From the NCBI GenBank assembly GCA_903830985.1, contig CAIKVZ010000076.1:1-55568 (forward strand): a DNA stretch of 55,568 nucleotides, read 5' to 3'. The first letter of the stretch is position 1. Each line of letters begins with the position of its first letter. The notes beneath the pieces are model-generated. The model saw nothing but the letters and a program-made list of their open reading frames with translations. It did no database searches and was not told the origin of the DNA. Positions 38,555 through 49,528 of this stretch are shown here, one piece after another. Origin of the DNA: an uncultured beta proteobacterium (GTDB lineage Bacteria > Pseudomonadota > Gammaproteobacteria > Burkholderiales > Burkholderiaceae_C). Position numbers and translations under genes: made by a program.

Positions 38555-39628
38555 ATGAACCAAGCTATTCAACGGATCCGTCAGGACGTGCAGTCCATGG
38601 CCGCCTACGCTGTGCAGGACTCGGTCGGCATGATCAAGCTCGACGGCATGGAAAATCCGCACCGGCTCTCTGCCGAGTTGCAGCAGCAACTGGGGCAACG
38701 CCTGGGTCAAGTTGCCTTGAACCGCTATCCCGCGGGCCGCATCGACGACCTGCGCCAGGCGCTGGCGCAGTACGCGAAGATGCCCGAGGGTTTTGCGCTG
38801 ATGCTGGGCAATGGCTCGGACGAGTTGATCTCGCTCATCGCCATGGCCTGCGACCTGCCCGGGGCCAGCATCCTGGCGCCGCTGCCGGGCTTCGTCATGT
38901 ACGCCATGAGCGCGCAGTTGCAGGGCCTGAAGTTTGTCGGTGTCTCGCTCAGGGACGACTTCGAACTGGACGAGGCCGCAATGCTGGCCGCCATTGCCGA
39001 GCATCAGCCCGCCGTGGTCTACCTGGCATACCCGAACAACCCCACGGCGAACCTGTGGGACGACGCCGTGATCGAGAAGATCATCCTGGCCCAGGGTGCG
39101 CAGGGGGGGCTGGTGGTGCTGGACGAGGCGTATCAACCCTTTGCCAGCCGCAGCTACATCGACCGCATTACGCGCCACAGCCATGTGCTGTTGATGCGCA
39201 CCCTGTCCAAGTTCGGCCTGGCGGGGGTGCGCATCGGCTACCTGATGGGGCCGACCGCGGTGGTGGAAGAGATCGACAAGCTGCGCCCGCCGTACAACGT
39301 GAGCGTGCTGAACTGCGAGTGCGCGCTGTTTGCGCTCGAGCACGAGGCCGTGTTCGCGGCCCAGGCCAGTGACATCCGCGCGCAGCGTGCCCTGCTGCTG
39401 CAGGCCTTGCAGAAATTGCCCGGCGTGCACCCCTATCCCAGCGACTCGAACATGATCCTGACGCGCGTACCTGACGCGGCCCGTGCCTTCGCCGGCATGA
39501 AGGCGCGCCGCGTGCTGGTGAAGAACGTTTCTAAAATGCACCCCTTGCTCGCCAACTGCCTGCGCCTTACGGTAGGCACGGCGGACGAAAATCGCGCCAT
39601 GCTGGCGGCACTGGAAGAATCACTATGA
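38555..39628 (+). CDS. hisC: Histidinol-phosphate aminotransferase
   Basis: The product has 357 residues. This PLP-dependent fold type I enzyme converts imidazole-acetol phosphate to histidinol phosphate. Its landmarks are [19 protein letters not shown] near the N-terminus, [15 protein letters not shown] (about residue 87), [13 protein letters not shown] (about 156) and [14 protein letters not shown]. The PLP lysine is in [18 protein letters not shown] (about residue 218). It overlaps hisB by 4 nt. Confidence 0.96.
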   Translation: MNQAIQRIRQDVQSMAAYAVQDSVGMIKLDGMENPHRLSAELQQQLGQRLGQVALNRYPAGRIDDLRQALAQYAKMPEGFALMLGNGSDELISLIAMACDLPGASILAPLPGFVMYAMSAQLQGLKFVGVSLRDDFELDEAAMLAAIAEHQPAVVYLAYPNNPTANLWDDAVIEKIILAQGAQGGLVVLDEAYQPFASRSYIDRITRHSHVLLMRTLSKFGLAGVRIGYLMGPTAVVEEIDKLRPPYNVSVLNCECALFALEHEAVFAAQASDIRAQRALLLQALQKLPGVHPYPSDSNMILTRVPDAARAFAGMKARRVLVKNVSKMHPLLANCLRLTVGTADENRAMLAALEESL

Positions 39629-40230
39629 CGACCCCTATCGTTCCCCGCGTCGCCGAAGTCTCGCGCAACACGGCGGAGACAAAAATCACCGTCAAGCTCA
39701 ATCTGGACGGCACGGGCCAGTCCAGCCTGAACACCGGCATCGGCTTCTTTGACCACATGCTCGATCAGATCGCGCGCCACGGTCTGATCGATCTGGACAT
39801 CCAGGCATTGGGCGATCTGCACATCGATGGTCATCACACCGTGGAAGACGTGGGCATTACCCTGGGACAGGCCTTGAATCAGGCGCTGGGTGACCGGCGC
39901 GGCATCCGTCGCTATGGCCACGCCTACGTGCCGCTGGACGAGGCGCTGAGCCGCGTGGTAATCGACTTTTCCGGCCGTCCCGGTTTGGTGATGCACGTGC
40001 CTTTCAAGAGCGGCATGATCGGCAGCTTCGACAGCCAGTTGGCGTTCGAGTTTTTCCAGGGTTTCGTGAACCACGCCTTCGTCACCCTGCACATCGACAA
40101 CCTGCGCGGCGAAAACGCCCACCACCAGGCCGAAACCGTGTTCAAGGCCTTTGGCCGGGCCTTGCGCGCCGCGCTGGAGCGCGACCCCCGGGCGCCCAAC
40201 GCCATTCCCTCGACCAAGGGCTCACTGTAA
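39625..40230 (+). CDS. hisB: Imidazoleglycerol-phosphate dehydratase
   Basis: The product has 201 residues, the monofunctional dehydratase without the phosphatase domain found in enterobacteria. The Mn-binding motifs [14 protein letters not shown] (about residue 37), [17 protein letters not shown] (about 70), [20 protein letters not shown] (about 170) and the C-terminal PSTKGSL are present. The start ATG overlaps hisC. Confidence 0.97.
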   Translation: MTTPIVPRVAEVSRNTAETKITVKLNLDGTGQSSLNTGIGFFDHMLDQIARHGLIDLDIQALGDLHIDGHHTVEDVGITLGQALNQALGDRRGIRRYGHAYVPLDEALSRVVIDFSGRPGLVMHVPFKSGMIGSFDSQLAFEFFQGFVNHAFVTLHIDNLRGENAHHQAETVFKAFGRALRAALERDPRAPNAIPSTKGSL

Positions 40231-40268
40231 ATCTTTGCCTTGCGGCCAACATCAGCGGACTCTCATTA

Positions 40269-40925
40269 GTGAAAAAAATAGCGGTCGTCGACTATGGCAT
40301 GGGCAACCTGCGCTCGGTCACGCAGGCGGTGGTGCATGCGGCGCAAGGCTCGGGCATCGAGGTCGTCTGGGCGCGCAGCCCCGAAGAAGTGATGGCGGCC
40401 GAGCGCGTGGTACTGCCGGGCCAGGGCGCCATGCGCGACTGCATGCGCGAATTGCACGACTCCGGCATGTACGCCGCCGTGCTGCACGCGGCAGCGAACA
40501 AGCCGCTGATGGGTGTGTGCGTGGGCATGCAGATGCTGCTCGATCACAGCCAGGAGCAGGACACGCCTTGCCTGGGCCTGATTCACGGCGAGGTGCGCAA
40601 GTTCGATCTGGCGGGGCAGATACAGCCCGACGGCAGCCGCTACTAGGTTCCGCAAATGGGCTGGAACCAGGTCTGGCAGACCGATCACGGGGCGGGACGG
40701 CATCCAGTCTGGGGCGAAGTCCCGGACGGGAGCTATTTCTACTTTGTGCACAGTTTTTACGCGCAACCGTCGGATGCGCGCCACAGCGTGGGGGAGGCCG
40801 ACTACGGCAGTCGCTTCACGGCGGCGATTGCACGCGATAATATTTTTGCAACCCAATTTCACCCCGAAAAAAGCGCTGCTCATGGCTTGGCCCTGTACCG
40901 AAACTTCCTGCACTGGAATCCCTGA
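40269..40925 (+). pseudogene. hisH: HisH glutamine amidotransferase subunit with in-frame amber codon
   Basis: HisH supplies ammonia from glutamine to HisF. Reading from GTG 40269, codons 1-125 encode the N-terminal part with LPGQGAMRDCM and the nucleophile-Cys motif GVCVGMQMLLDH. A TAG lies at 40644-40646 (codon 126), directly after DGSRY. The same frame continues to 40925 with [12 protein letters not shown], then [13 protein letters not shown], holding the catalytic His and Glu. Relatives usually have Lys here, so AAG to TAG is likely. Without the stop the protein would be about 218 residues, normal for HisH. Reinitiation could occur at ATG 40656. It could be a true nonsense allele, suppression, split protein or sequencing error. 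Confidence 0.9.
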
Positions 40926-41086
40926 AGCCACTTTTTTAGCCGACTCGAGTTGCCGTCGCAGCGCCGTCCAGCGCAAAACCCGGTTGGACCTTATGCGTGT
41001 GACAATGCACCAAATTTGCCAACAATTCAGTTCCCGTTCCGTTAGCCTATTTTCTCCAACAGTTCACTGACGATTTCCAAAGCATC

Positions 41087-41827
41087 ATGCAACTCATTCC
41101 TGCGATTGACCTGAAGGACGGCCACTGCGTGCGCCTGAAACAGGGGGACATGGACCAATCCACCACCTTTGGCGAGGACCCTGCGGTGATGGCGCGCAAC
41201 TGGGTCAGCAAGGGCGCGCGGCGTCTGCATTTGGTGGACCTGAATGGCGCTTTTGCCGGTGTGCCCAAGAATGAAATGGCGATCCGCCAGATCCTGCGTG
41301 AGGTCGGCAACGAAGTCGATGTGCAACTGGGTGGCGGCATCCGCGATCTGGACACCATCGAGCGCTATCTGGACGCGGGCCTGCGCTACGTCATCATCGG
41401 TACGGCTGCGGTGCGCAACCCCGGTTTTTTGCAGGATGCGTGCACGGCTTTTGGCGGCCACATCATCGTCGGGCTTGATGCCAGGGATGGCAAGGTCGCA
41501 ACCGACGGTTGGAGCAAACTGTCGCGCCATGAGGTTGTGGACTTGGCGAAGAAGTTCCAGGACTACGGCGTCGAGTCCATCATCTACACCGACATTGGCC
41601 GCGACGGTATGCTCAGCGGCATCAACATCGAAGCCACCGTGCGACTGGCGCAGGCCCTGACCATTCCGGTCATTGCCTCGGGCGGACTGTCCAACATGGC
41701 GGACGTGGAAAACCTTTGTGCCGTCGAGGGCGAGGGCATAGAAGGCGTGATCTGCGGACGCGCGATCTACAGCGGCGATCTGGACTTCGAGGCCGCACAG
41801 GCCCGTGCCACGGAACTCAATGGCTGA
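41087..41827 (+). CDS. hisA: Phosphoribosylformimino-AICAR ribotide isomerase
   Basis: This beta/alpha-barrel isomerase has 246 residues. The N-terminal [20 protein letters not shown] carries the catalytic Asp8. [20 protein letters not shown] (about residue 79) and [15 protein letters not shown] (about 128) with the second catalytic Asp follow. [16 protein letters not shown] (about 165) and the phosphate-binding [12 protein letters not shown] complete the barrel. A 161-nt gap after hisH separates it from the upstream his genes; I saw no clear promoter there. Confidence 0.96.
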   Translation: MQLIPAIDLKDGHCVRLKQGDMDQSTTFGEDPAVMARNWVSKGARRLHLVDLNGAFAGVPKNEMAIRQILREVGNEVDVQLGGGIRDLDTIERYLDAGLRYVIIGTAAVRNPGFLQDACTAFGGHIIVGLDARDGKVATDGWSKLSRHEVVDLAKKFQDYGVESIIYTDIGRDGMLSGINIEATVRLAQALTIPVIASGGLSNMADVENLCAVEGEGIEGVICGRAIYSGDLDFEAAQARATELNG

Positions 41828-41833
41828 GCCGCG

Positions 41834-42640
41834 ATGCTAGCCAAACGCATCATTCCCTGCCTGGACGTGACGGGTGGTCGCGTGGTCAAGGGCGTGAATT
41901 TTGTCGAACTGCGCGACGCCGGGGACCCGGTGGAGATCGCCGCCCGCTACAACGAGCAAGGCGCGGATGAACTCACTTTTCTGGACATCACAGCCACCAG
42001 TGACGGCCGCGATCTGATCCTGCACATCATCGAGGCCGTGGCGTCGCAGGTGTTCATTCCGCTGACCGTGGGCGGCGGCGTGCGCACCGTGGAGGACGTG
42101 CGACGCCTGCTCAACGCCGGTGCCGACAAGACCAGCTTCAATTCTGCGGCAATCGCCAACCCGCAGGTGATCGCCGACGCCTCGGCCAGGTATGGCGCGC
42201 AATGCATCGTGGTGGCGATCGACGCGAAACGCCGCCTGGCTGACGACTGCCTGCGGCTGGACGCCAGCGGCCGCGCCGTCGGTCCTGGCTGGGACGTCTA
42301 CAGCCATGGCGGGCGCAAGAACACCGGCCTGGACGCCGTGGCCTGGGCCACGCAGATGGCCGAGATGGGCGCGGGTGAGATTCTGCTCACCAGCATGGAC
42401 CGCGACGGCACCAAAGCCGGCTTCGATCTGAACCTGACGCGCGCCGTGGCGGACGCCGTGGGCGTTCCCGTGATCGCTTCGGGCGGCGTTGGCACGCTGG
42501 ACCATCTGGCCGACGGCATCCAACTCGGTGGTGCCGACGCGGTGCTGGCCGCGAGCATTTTTCACTACGGTGAATTCACCGTCGCGCAGGCCAAGCAGCG
42601 TATGGCCGAACGCGGTATCCCCGTACGCCTTGTGGGATAG
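41834..42640 (+). CDS. hisF: Imidazole glycerol phosphate synthase cyclase subunit
   Basis: The product has 268 residues. It uses ammonia channelled from HisH to make imidazole glycerol phosphate. [20 protein letters not shown] includes catalytic Asp11, and [16 protein letters not shown] (about residue 178) includes the second catalytic Asp. [20 protein letters not shown] (about 79) and [16 protein letters not shown] are the phosphate loops. It lies 6 nt after hisA. With hisH broken, free ammonia would be its only nitrogen source. Confidence 0.97.
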   Translation: MLAKRIIPCLDVTGGRVVKGVNFVELRDAGDPVEIAARYNEQGADELTFLDITATSDGRDLILHIIEAVASQVFIPLTVGGGVRTVEDVRRLLNAGADKTSFNSAAIANPQVIADASARYGAQCIVVAIDAKRRLADDCLRLDASGRAVGPGWDVYSHGGRKNTGLDAVAWATQMAEMGAGEILLTSMDRDGTKAGFDLNLTRAVADAVGVPVIASGGVGTLDHLADGIQLGGADAVLAASIFHYGEFTVAQAKQRMAERGIPVRLVG

Positions 42641-42689
42641 ACCGAAGTTACGCAATGCGAACAAGCTCTGTCCCCAACTGATTGGAAAT

Positions 42690-43091
42690 ATGAATTGGCT
42701 TAACGAGGTCAAGTGGGACAAAAACGGTCTGGTGCCGGTGATCGCCCAGGAGTTCGGCAGCAAGGACGTGCTGATGTTCGCCTGGATGAACCGCGAGGCC
42801 CTGCAAAAAACCGCCGATCTGGGCGAAGCCGTGTACTTCAGCCGTTCCCGCAAGCGTCTGTGGCACAAGGGCGAAGAGTCCGGCCATACCCAGAAAGTGC
42901 ACGAGATGCGCCTGGACTGCGACAACGACGTGATCCTGCTGTTGGTGACACAACTCGGTCATGATCCTGGAATAGCCTGCCACACTGGCCGGCACAGTTG
43001 TTTCTTCAGCGTCTACCGGGATGGCGCCTGGCACGCCACGGAACCCGTGCTGAAAGACCCCGCCACCATTTACCCCAAGAAGGCTCCATGA
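42690..43091 (+). CDS. hisI: Phosphoribosyl-AMP cyclohydrolase
   Basis: The product has 133 residues. This separate cyclohydrolase opens the adenine ring of [25 protein letters not shown] (about residue 29), [19 protein letters not shown] (about 52) and the metal-binding [12 protein letters not shown] with [13 protein letters not shown] (about 95) are present. ATG 42690 begins the conserved [14 protein letters not shown]; a longer upstream frame would overlap hisF. It overlaps hisE by 4 nt. Confidence 0.96.
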   Translation: MNWLNEVKWDKNGLVPVIAQEFGSKDVLMFAWMNREALQKTADLGEAVYFSRSRKRLWHKGEESGHTQKVHEMRLDCDNDVILLLVTQLGHDPGIACHTGRHSCFFSVYRDGAWHATEPVLKDPATIYPKKAP

Positions 43092-43468
43092 GCGCAAGCG
43101 ATTCCCTGGCCCGACTGGCGGCCGTGATTGAAAGCCGCAAGCCGCAAAACGGCGGGGACCCGAAGACCAGCTATGTCTCGCGTCTGTTGTACAAGGGGCC
43201 GGACGCCTTTCTGAAGAAGATCGGCGAGGAAGCGACCGAGGTCGTGATGGCCGCCAAGGATGCCGACCACGGTGGGGACCCGCAAAAGATCGTCTACGAA
43301 GTGGCCGACCTCTGGTTTCACTCCATGATTGCGCTGGCGCATTACGGCCTCACGCCGGCTGACGTGATTGCCGAACTCGAGCACCGTGAGGGCACCAGCG
43401 GTATTGAGGAAAAGGCGCTGCGCAAACTTGCCGGGCACGAATCAAAAGACCAGGGCGGCTCCGCATGA
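43088..43468 (+). CDS. hisE: Phosphoribosyl-ATP pyrophosphatase
   Basis: The product has 126 residues. This MazG-like helical protein hydrolyses PR-ATP to [25 protein letters not shown] (about residue 36), [10 protein letters not shown] and [14 protein letters not shown] hold the metal-binding Glu and Asp residues. ATG overlaps hisI and its stop overlaps the HIT gene start by 4 nt. Confidence 0.95.
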   Translation: MSASDSLARLAAVIESRKPQNGGDPKTSYVSRLLYKGPDAFLKKIGEEATEVVMAAKDADHGGDPQKIVYEVADLWFHSMIALAHYGLTPADVIAELEHREGTSGIEEKALRKLAGHESKDQGGSA

Positions 43469-43824
43469 CTACAGATTCTCATTGTATTTTTTGCAAGATC
43501 GTCGCCGGCGCCATACCTTCACGCAAGGTCTACGAGGACGACGACATCTTCGCGTTTCACGATATCCACCCCTGGGCACCCGTGCATTTCCTGTTGATCC
43601 CCAAGGCGCACATCGCGTCGATGGCACAGATCGGACCCGGGCACGATGCCCTGTTGGGACGCATGATGGCGTTGGCGCCCAAGCTGGCCTTGCAGGAAGG
43701 CTGCAGGCCCTACCCCGAAGGCGGGTTTCGAATTGTGTGCAACACCGGTGCCGAGGGTGGGCAAGAGGTTCAGCACCTGCACCTGCATGTCATGGGCGGA
43801 CCCCGGCCCTGGCTCAAGGGCTGA
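43465..43824 (+). CDS. HIT-domain nucleotide hydrolase (HinT-like)
   Basis: The product has 119 residues. [20 protein letters not shown] opens the HIT domain, with [18 protein letters not shown] (about residue 32). The histidine triad is in [13 protein letters not shown] near the C-terminus. HinT proteins hydrolyse adenosine phosphoramidates. Position between hisE and tatA is common in betaproteobacteria. Translation is coupled to hisE (4-nt overlap). Confidence 0.92.
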   Translation: MTTDSHCIFCKIVAGAIPSRKVYEDDDIFAFHDIHPWAPVHFLLIPKAHIASMAQIGPGHDALLGRMMALAPKLALQEGCRPYPEGGFRIVCNTGAEGGQEVQHLHLHVMGGPRPWLKG

Positions 43825-43890
43825 ATTGAGGGAATGCCAGCATCCTGGCCGGTCAGAGTCTAAAATTCGAAATTCTGCAAGGAGTACCTC

Positions 43891-44133
43891 ATGGGCTTTT
43901 CAACCACACACCTGATCATTTTCCTGGTCATCATCATCGTGATTTTCGGCACCAAGAAGCTACGCAACATCGGCTCCGATCTCGGTGGGGCGGTCAAGGG
44001 CTTCAAGGACGGCATGAAGGACGGCACGGCGGACAAACCAGCCGAGTCAGCCGCGGCTCCCGTGCAGCAGGTGACTACGGGCGGCACCGCGGCCAAAGAG
44101 ACGATCGACGTTGAAGCAAAATCCAAGGCCTAA
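43891..44133 (+). CDS. tatA: Twin-arginine translocase subunit TatA
   Basis: The product has 80 residues. One N-terminal helix ([20 protein letters not shown]) with the Phe-Gly hinge is followed by an amphipathic helix [20 protein letters not shown] and an acidic/polar tail. It forms the pore of the Tat system for folded proteins, which in this window would include the PetA Rieske protein. SD AAGGAG lies before ATG 43891. Confidence 0.94.
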   Translation: MGFSTTHLIIFLVIIIVIFGTKKLRNIGSDLGGAVKGFKDGMKDGTADKPAESAAAPVQQVTTGGTAAKETIDVEAKSKA

Positions 44134-44601
44134 GTGCTTGACATAGGCGTCACCAAACTCGCCATCATCGGCGGGATCGCGTTGGTCGTGATCGGCCCGG
44201 AGCGCCTGCCAGGGCTGGCGCGCACCATCGGCACCATGTTGGGCCGCGCGCAACGCTATGTGGCCGATGTAAAGGCCGAAGTGGGTCGGTCCATGGAACT
44301 CGATGAGCTCAAGAAGATGAAGGACACGATGGAGTCGGCTGTGCGTGATGTCGAGCAGTCGGTGCAGACATCGGCCGCGGATTTCGAAAAATCATGGGAC
44401 TCCGCGAGTCAGGGCTTGAGCAGTACGGACAGCAATGCCCTTTATGCACCGCCGCCGCCGCAATACCGTCATCCGAAGAAGCATTGGCGCGTCAAGCAAG
44501 GGGCCACGCCCCAGTGGTTCAAGGCCCGCACGGGCATGCGTACCAGGGCACTGTCGGGTGCAGCGCGGGTGGCGCGTTTTCGCCCAAAGAAAATGGGCTA
44601 G
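44134..44601 (+). CDS. tatB: Twin-arginine translocase subunit TatB
   Basis: The product has 155 residues. It starts at GTG 44134 immediately after the tatA stop. The helix [20 protein letters not shown] with [20 protein letters not shown] is the TatB pattern (Glu8-type and Pro-Gly). A long charged amphipathic region ([20 protein letters not shown]) and a basic Arg-rich end follow. It forms the substrate receptor with TatC. Confidence 0.93.
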   Translation: MLDIGVTKLAIIGGIALVVIGPERLPGLARTIGTMLGRAQRYVADVKAEVGRSMELDELKKMKDTMESAVRDVEQSVQTSAADFEKSWDSASQGLSSTDSNALYAPPPPQYRHPKKHWRVKQGATPQWFKARTGMRTRALSGAARVARFRPKKMG

Positions 44602-44604
44602 CGA

Positions 44605-45399
44605 ATGTCGGATAAAAAGAATACAGAAGACGAACTGGCCGGCACCGAACAACCCTTTGTGCAGCACCTCATGGAGTTGCGCGACCGGCTGTTGCGCGCG
44701 GTTTATGGCATTGCCGGGATTTTCACCGTGCTGGCGTTTTTCCCCGGCCCCTCGCGCCTGTACGACCTGTTGGCCATGCCTTTGGTGCGGGCCCTGCCCG
44801 AAGGCTCGAAAATGATCGCCGTGGGTGTGGTATCGCCCTTCCTGGTGCCCATCAAGGTGACCGTGTTGGCGGCGGTGGGCCTGTCCTTGCCCTGGATCCT
44901 GTACCAGATCTGGGCCTTTGTCGCGCCCGGGCTGTACAAGCATGAGAAGAAGTTGGTGCTGCCTCTGGTCGCGGCCAGCACCTTGCTGTTCTATATGGGC
45001 GCTGCCTTTTGCTATTTCGTTGTCTTTGGCCAGGCCTTTCCAGCGATCCAGAAGATGGCGCCCGTGTCCGTGGCCGTGACGCCGGATATCGAGGCCTATC
45101 TCGACTTTGTCATCACGCTGTTCATCGCCTTTGGCGTGGCGTTTGAAGTGCCGATTGCCGTGGTCATTCTGGCTCGCATGGGCGTTGTGACCGTGGCCCA
45201 GCTCCGCTCCTTCCGCTCCTATTTCTGGGTGGGCGCAGCGGCGGTGGCCGGACTGGTCACGCCACCGGATCCGGTTTCCATGGTGGCGTTGCTGCTTCCC
45301 ATGGGTCTGCTCTATGAAGTAGGCATCTGGTCGGCGCAGCTTTTCATCAAACACACCCAGGCGCCGGACGACAGCGCATCGGCTCCGACCAGCCCTTGA
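44605..45399 (+). CDS. tatC: Twin-arginine translocase subunit TatC
   Basis: The product has 264 residues and six membrane helices. PFVQHLMELRDRLLRAVYGI (about residue 14) carries the conserved Glu that reads the twin-Arg signal. KVTVLAAVGLSLPWILYQIW, FVAPGLYKHEKK and FEVPIAVVILARMGVV are typical. It lies 3 nt after tatB. Confidence 0.96.
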   Translation: MSDKKNTEDELAGTEQPFVQHLMELRDRLLRAVYGIAGIFTVLAFFPGPSRLYDLLAMPLVRALPEGSKMIAVGVVSPFLVPIKVTVLAAVGLSLPWILYQIWAFVAPGLYKHEKKLVLPLVAASTLLFYMGAAFCYFVVFGQAFPAIQKMAPVSVAVTPDIEAYLDFVITLFIAFGVAFEVPIAVVILARMGVVTVAQLRSFRSYFWVGAAAVAGLVTPPDPVSMVALLLPMGLLYEVGIWSAQLFIKHTQAPDDSASAPTSP

Positions 45400-45465
45400 A
45401 GTTCAGCTCCGCCGCACGCTGCGGCAGTCTGCTGATCGTGCACTGGCCGTTCACGGGAAATCCGT

Positions 45466-46629
<1,164 letters not shown>

Positions 46630-46719
46630 GAGATGCTCAGGTCAGGGGGTGCACAGTGACGTACTGGTGATCTCCCGGGCAAATTGTAGGCCGCCAGCGC
46701 GAAACGGTAATATTTGTGC

Positions 46720-47115
46720 ATGCTGCCGATATTTTCCAAAATAAATAATGAATTGCGGGTCATACATATCCAGCCGCTGGCGCCGCCCAAGCCGCGTTCC
46801 GGTGAGCCCTGCAATGGCTGCGGCGTGTGCTGCCTGGTGGCGCCGTGCCCATTGGGCATGCTGTTGTCGGGGCGCCGAAACGGTGCCTGCAAGGCGCTGC
46901 GCTGGGATGCAGGCCAGCGACTGTACCGCTGCGGCGCGCTGCTGCAGCCAGCGCTGGCCGGTGAAAGCGTGTTGCCACCCTCGCTGCGCTTTCTTTCCCG
47001 TCCTCTGGCGGCGCTGGCGCATCGCTGGATCGCCGCTGGCATGGGCTGTGACAGCAACCTGGAAGCAGGCATGCAGGGGCACATCGCGGACAATCCAGCA
47101 ACCCCAACCGAATGA
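46720..47115 (+). CDS. YkgJ-family cysteine-cluster protein
   Basis: The product has 131 residues. The motif PCNGCGVCCLVAPCPLG (about residue 30) gives five closely spaced Cys, with further Cys in GACKALRW, YRCGALL and the late GMGCDSNLEA. This pattern suggests a metal or iron-sulfur site as in YkgJ/UPF0153 proteins. Function is unknown. ATG 46720 is preferred; a TTG at 46714 is an alternative. It is divergent from the protease gene, and its frame runs to 4 nt before the Nif3-like gene. Confidence 0.75.
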   Translation: MLPIFSKINNELRVIHIQPLAPPKPRSGEPCNGCGVCCLVAPCPLGMLLSGRRNGACKALRWDAGQRLYRCGALLQPALAGESVLPPSLRFLSRPLAALAHRWIAAGMGCDSNLEAGMQGHIADNPATPTE

Positions 47116-47119
47116 TTCC

Positions 47120-47878
47120 ATGACCGACCGCCTGCAACTCCTGACCGCCTTTGACGCCCTGCTGACCCCCGAGCGCTACAAGGACTACGGCCCCAACGGT
47201 CTGCAGGTGGAGGGGCGCTTGCAGGTGAACAAGATCGTCTCCGGCGTGACCGCCAGTTTGGCCTTGATTGAGGCGGCGGTGGCGGCACGGGCCGATTGCA
47301 TCTTTGTGCACCATGGACTGTTCTGGCGCGGCCAGGATGGTCGTGTTGTGGGCTGGATGAAGCGGCGATTGGCCTTGCTGCTGGCGCACGACATCAATCT
47401 GCTGGCCTACCACCTGCCGCTGGACGCGCACCCCGAGCTGGGCAACAACGCGCAACTCGGCTTGCAACTGGGACTGGCGGCGAACACGCGTTTTGGCGAG
47501 CAGGATCTGGGTTTCCTCGGAACCAGCATGGATGGAAGCGGGTTTGCCGACGCTGCGGCGCTGTCTGCGCACATTCAACTCCTGCTGGGACGACCGGTCT
47601 TGTGCGTGGCCGGCGCAGCGAAGCCGATACGCCGTATCGCCTGGTGCAGCGGGGGCGCGCAGAACCATTTTGAGGCGGCCATCGCCGCCGGCGCCGACGC
47701 CTTCATTACCGGCGAAATTTCCGAACCCCAGGCCCACCTCGCACGTGAAACGGGCGTGGCTTATCTGGTCTGCGGACATCATGCGAGCGAGCGCTATGGC
47801 GCACCCGCCGTCGCGGCCCACGTTGCCAGGCAACTGGGCTTGGAACATGAATTTATCGACATTGACAACCCGGCCTGA
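47120..47878 (+). CDS. Nif3-like dinuclear metal-centre protein
   Basis: The product has 252 residues. This family forms toroidal hexamers with a two-metal site. LLTPERYKDYGPNGLQVEGR near residue 14, FVHHGLFWRGQDG (about 64), AYHLPLDAHPELGNNAQLG (about 96) and the C-terminal YLVCGHHASERYGAP (about 215) carry the metal ligands. It has been proposed to act in GTP cyclohydrolase-like or folate-related chemistry; the role is not proven. It is followed 4 nt later by pdxA. Confidence 0.9.
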   Translation: MTDRLQLLTAFDALLTPERYKDYGPNGLQVEGRLQVNKIVSGVTASLALIEAAVAARADCIFVHHGLFWRGQDGRVVGWMKRRLALLLAHDINLLAYHLPLDAHPELGNNAQLGLQLGLAANTRFGEQDLGFLGTSMDGSGFADAAALSAHIQLLLGRPVLCVAGAAKPIRRIAWCSGGAQNHFEAAIAAGADAFITGEISEPQAHLARETGVAYLVCGHHASERYGAPAVAAHVARQLGLEHEFIDIDNPA

Positions 47879-47882
47879 ATCT

Positions 47883-48932
47883 ATGGCCACCCACATGAAC
47901 CCCAAACCACTGGCAATCACCCTGGGCGACCCGGCCGGAATCGGCCCGGAAATCATTGCCAAGGCCTTTCGCGATGCCACAGATGAAATGCAGGGCTGTT
48001 TTGTCGCTGGCGACGTGGCCACGCTGCGGCGCGCGGCGGCCCTGGTCTGCAAGCCCGGGCAACTGCCACTGCCGGTGGCGCTGCTGCAAACCCCGCAGGA
48101 CGTCTGGAGCGCGCCCGCGAACTGCATTTCTGTGCTGCAAGTCGTCCCGGAGCAGGCGCTGGTGCCGTTGGGCCGCATCAGCGCGCAGGCAGGGCAGATC
48201 GCCGCATTGTGCGTGGAGTGGGCAGCGCGCGCTGCGCTCAATGGTGATATCGCTGCGCTGGTCACTGCCCCGCTGCACAAGGAAGCTCTGGCGGCAGCGG
48301 GAGTCGATTTCCCCGGTCACACCGAGCTGTTGCAGGCGCAGGCTGCGGCTTTCCTGGGCCAGCCCGTGGCGCAGGTGCCGGTGCGCATGATGCTGGCCAA
48401 TGACGAACTGCGCACGGTGCTGGTGAGCATTCACGTGTCACTGCGTAAGGCCATCGATGCAGTGACTTTTGACAATGTGCTGAAGACCCTGCAGATCACC
48501 CACAAGGCGGTGGGCGCCATGCTGGGACGCGCGCCACACATCGGCGTGGCGGGTCTCAACCCCCATGCGGGGGAGGGCGGGCTGTTCGGCAGCGAGGAAC
48601 TCAACACCATCGCCCCGGCCATCGCGGCGGCACAGGCTCAGGGTCTGCATGTGAGCGGTCCGTTCGCCCCGGACACGGTGTTCATGCGCGCCAGGTCTCA
48701 AGGCGACCAGCCCGGGGAATTCGACGTGGTGGTGGCCATGTACCACGACCAGGGTCTCATCCCAGTAAAGTACCTGGGCGTGGACAAGGGTGTGAACGTC
48801 ACACTGGGCTTGCCGCTGGTACGCACCAGTCCGGACCACGGCACGGCCTTCGATATCGCCGGCACCGGTCAGGCCGACGCCGCCAGCCTGATGGCCGCGA
48901 TTCGAATGGCGCGGCAACTGTCTATTTTTTGA
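47883..48932 (+). CDS. pdxA: 4-hydroxythreonine-4-phosphate dehydrogenase
   Basis: The product has 349 residues. It oxidises 4-phosphohydroxy-L-threonine in the DXP-dependent pyridoxal phosphate route. [18 protein letters not shown] near the N-terminus, [19 protein letters not shown] (about residue 134), [18 protein letters not shown] (about 223) and [14 protein letters not shown] (about 286) give the metal and substrate sites. MATHMNPKP offers two start Met codons (47883 or 47895). Its 3' end overlaps the convergent mscL by 11 bp. Confidence 0.95.
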   Translation: MATHMNPKPLAITLGDPAGIGPEIIAKAFRDATDEMQGCFVAGDVATLRRAAALVCKPGQLPLPVALLQTPQDVWSAPANCISVLQVVPEQALVPLGRISAQAGQIAALCVEWAARAALNGDIAALVTAPLHKEALAAAGVDFPGHTELLQAQAAAFLGQPVAQVPVRMMLANDELRTVLVSIHVSLRKAIDAVTFDNVLKTLQITHKAVGAMLGRAPHIGVAGLNPHAGEGGLFGSEELNTIAPAIAAAQAQGLHVSGPFAPDTVFMRARSQGDQPGEFDVVVAMYHDQGLIPVKYLGVDKGVNVTLGLPLVRTSPDHGTAFDIAGTGQADAASLMAAIRMARQLSIF

Positions 48933-49344
48933 GGCTGTCGCGAATTTCGCGCAGCAGGACCACGTCCTCGGGCGTGGCGGCTGGCGCCGGTGCGGGCTCG
49001 GATTTCTTCAGGCGATTGACCTGTTTCACCATCATGAAGATGATGAAGGCCAGAATGGCGAAGTTCACAGCGACCGTGATGAAGTTGCCATAGGCAAATA
49101 CCGGTACACCGGCTTTTTTCAAGGCATCCAGCGTCATGGCCGTCCCGGCAGGAGCCTGCCCCAACACGACAAAGAGACTGGAAAAATCGAACTTGCCAAA
49201 GATGGCGCCCACCAGCGGCATGATCAAGTCGCCGACGACCGAGTCGACAATTTTGCCAAAGGCTGCTCCGATGATGACACCGACCGCGAGGTCCATCACA
49301 TTGCCCTTGATGGCAAAAGCCTTGAATTCCTGCATCATTCCCAT
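48922..49344 (-). CDS. mscL: Large-conductance mechanosensitive channel
   Basis: The product has 140 residues. It opens under membrane tension to release solutes on osmotic downshock. The N-terminal amphipathic [20 protein letters not shown] is followed by TM1 [20 protein letters not shown], the periplasmic loop and TM2 [19 protein letters not shown]. The C-terminal [18 protein letters not shown] bundle is typical. ATG 49344 is chosen because GGGAAA precedes it and the family starts here; a further upstream Met adds a non-conserved lead. It is convergent with pdxA and divergent from petA. Confidence 0.95.
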   Translation of the reverse strand: MGMMQEFKAFAIKGNVMDLAVGVIIGAAFGKIVDSVVGDLIMPLVGAIFGKFDFSSLFVVLGQAPAGTAMTLDALKKAGVPVFAYGNFITVAVNFAILAFIIFMMVKQVNRLKKSEPAPAPAATPEDVVLLREIRDSLKK

Positions 49345-49373
49345 GGAGTTTCCCTTTCGTTTTAGAACGGCGC

Positions 49374-49401
49374 AGTATTCCACAGGGATGAAACCTGTCA
49401 A
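49374..49401 (-). promoter_or_regulatory. Sigma70-type promoter of mscL
   Basis: On the minus strand, TTGACA (49396-49401) is 16 bp from AATACT (49374-49379), about 30 nt upstream of the mscL ATG. The perfect -35 makes this credible. Confidence 0.55.
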
Positions 49402-49482
49402 TCGCTGTAAACCCATTCTTTCGCTTCATGGCCCAGCGAGCACTGCTGGCGTCGGTGGTCAGGCTACGGCAAGCCTGTCAGC

Positions 49483-49488
49483 TACAAT
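49483..49488 (+). promoter_or_regulatory. Possible -10 box for petABC
   Basis: TACAAT lies 41 nt before the petA ATG. No good -35 is seen at 16-18 bp, so an activator would be needed or this is chance. Confidence 0.3.
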
Positions 49489-49528
49489 CAGGGGCTAATC
49501 AGAGTCAGCGACGATATAGAGGATTTCC

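Noticed and set aside
40926-41086. Internal promoter before hisA
   Set aside because: Several AT-rich hexamers are present but none gives an acceptable -35/-10 pair with 16-18 bp spacing.
42920-43000. Frameshift in hisI near [11 protein letters not shown]
   Set aside because: The slightly longer loop before [11 protein letters not shown] occurs in normal HisI proteins and the frame is intact to the stop.
45405-45430. Terminator between tatC and the protease gene
   Set aside because: GCCGCA/TGCGGC forms only a 6-bp stem and lacks a T-run.
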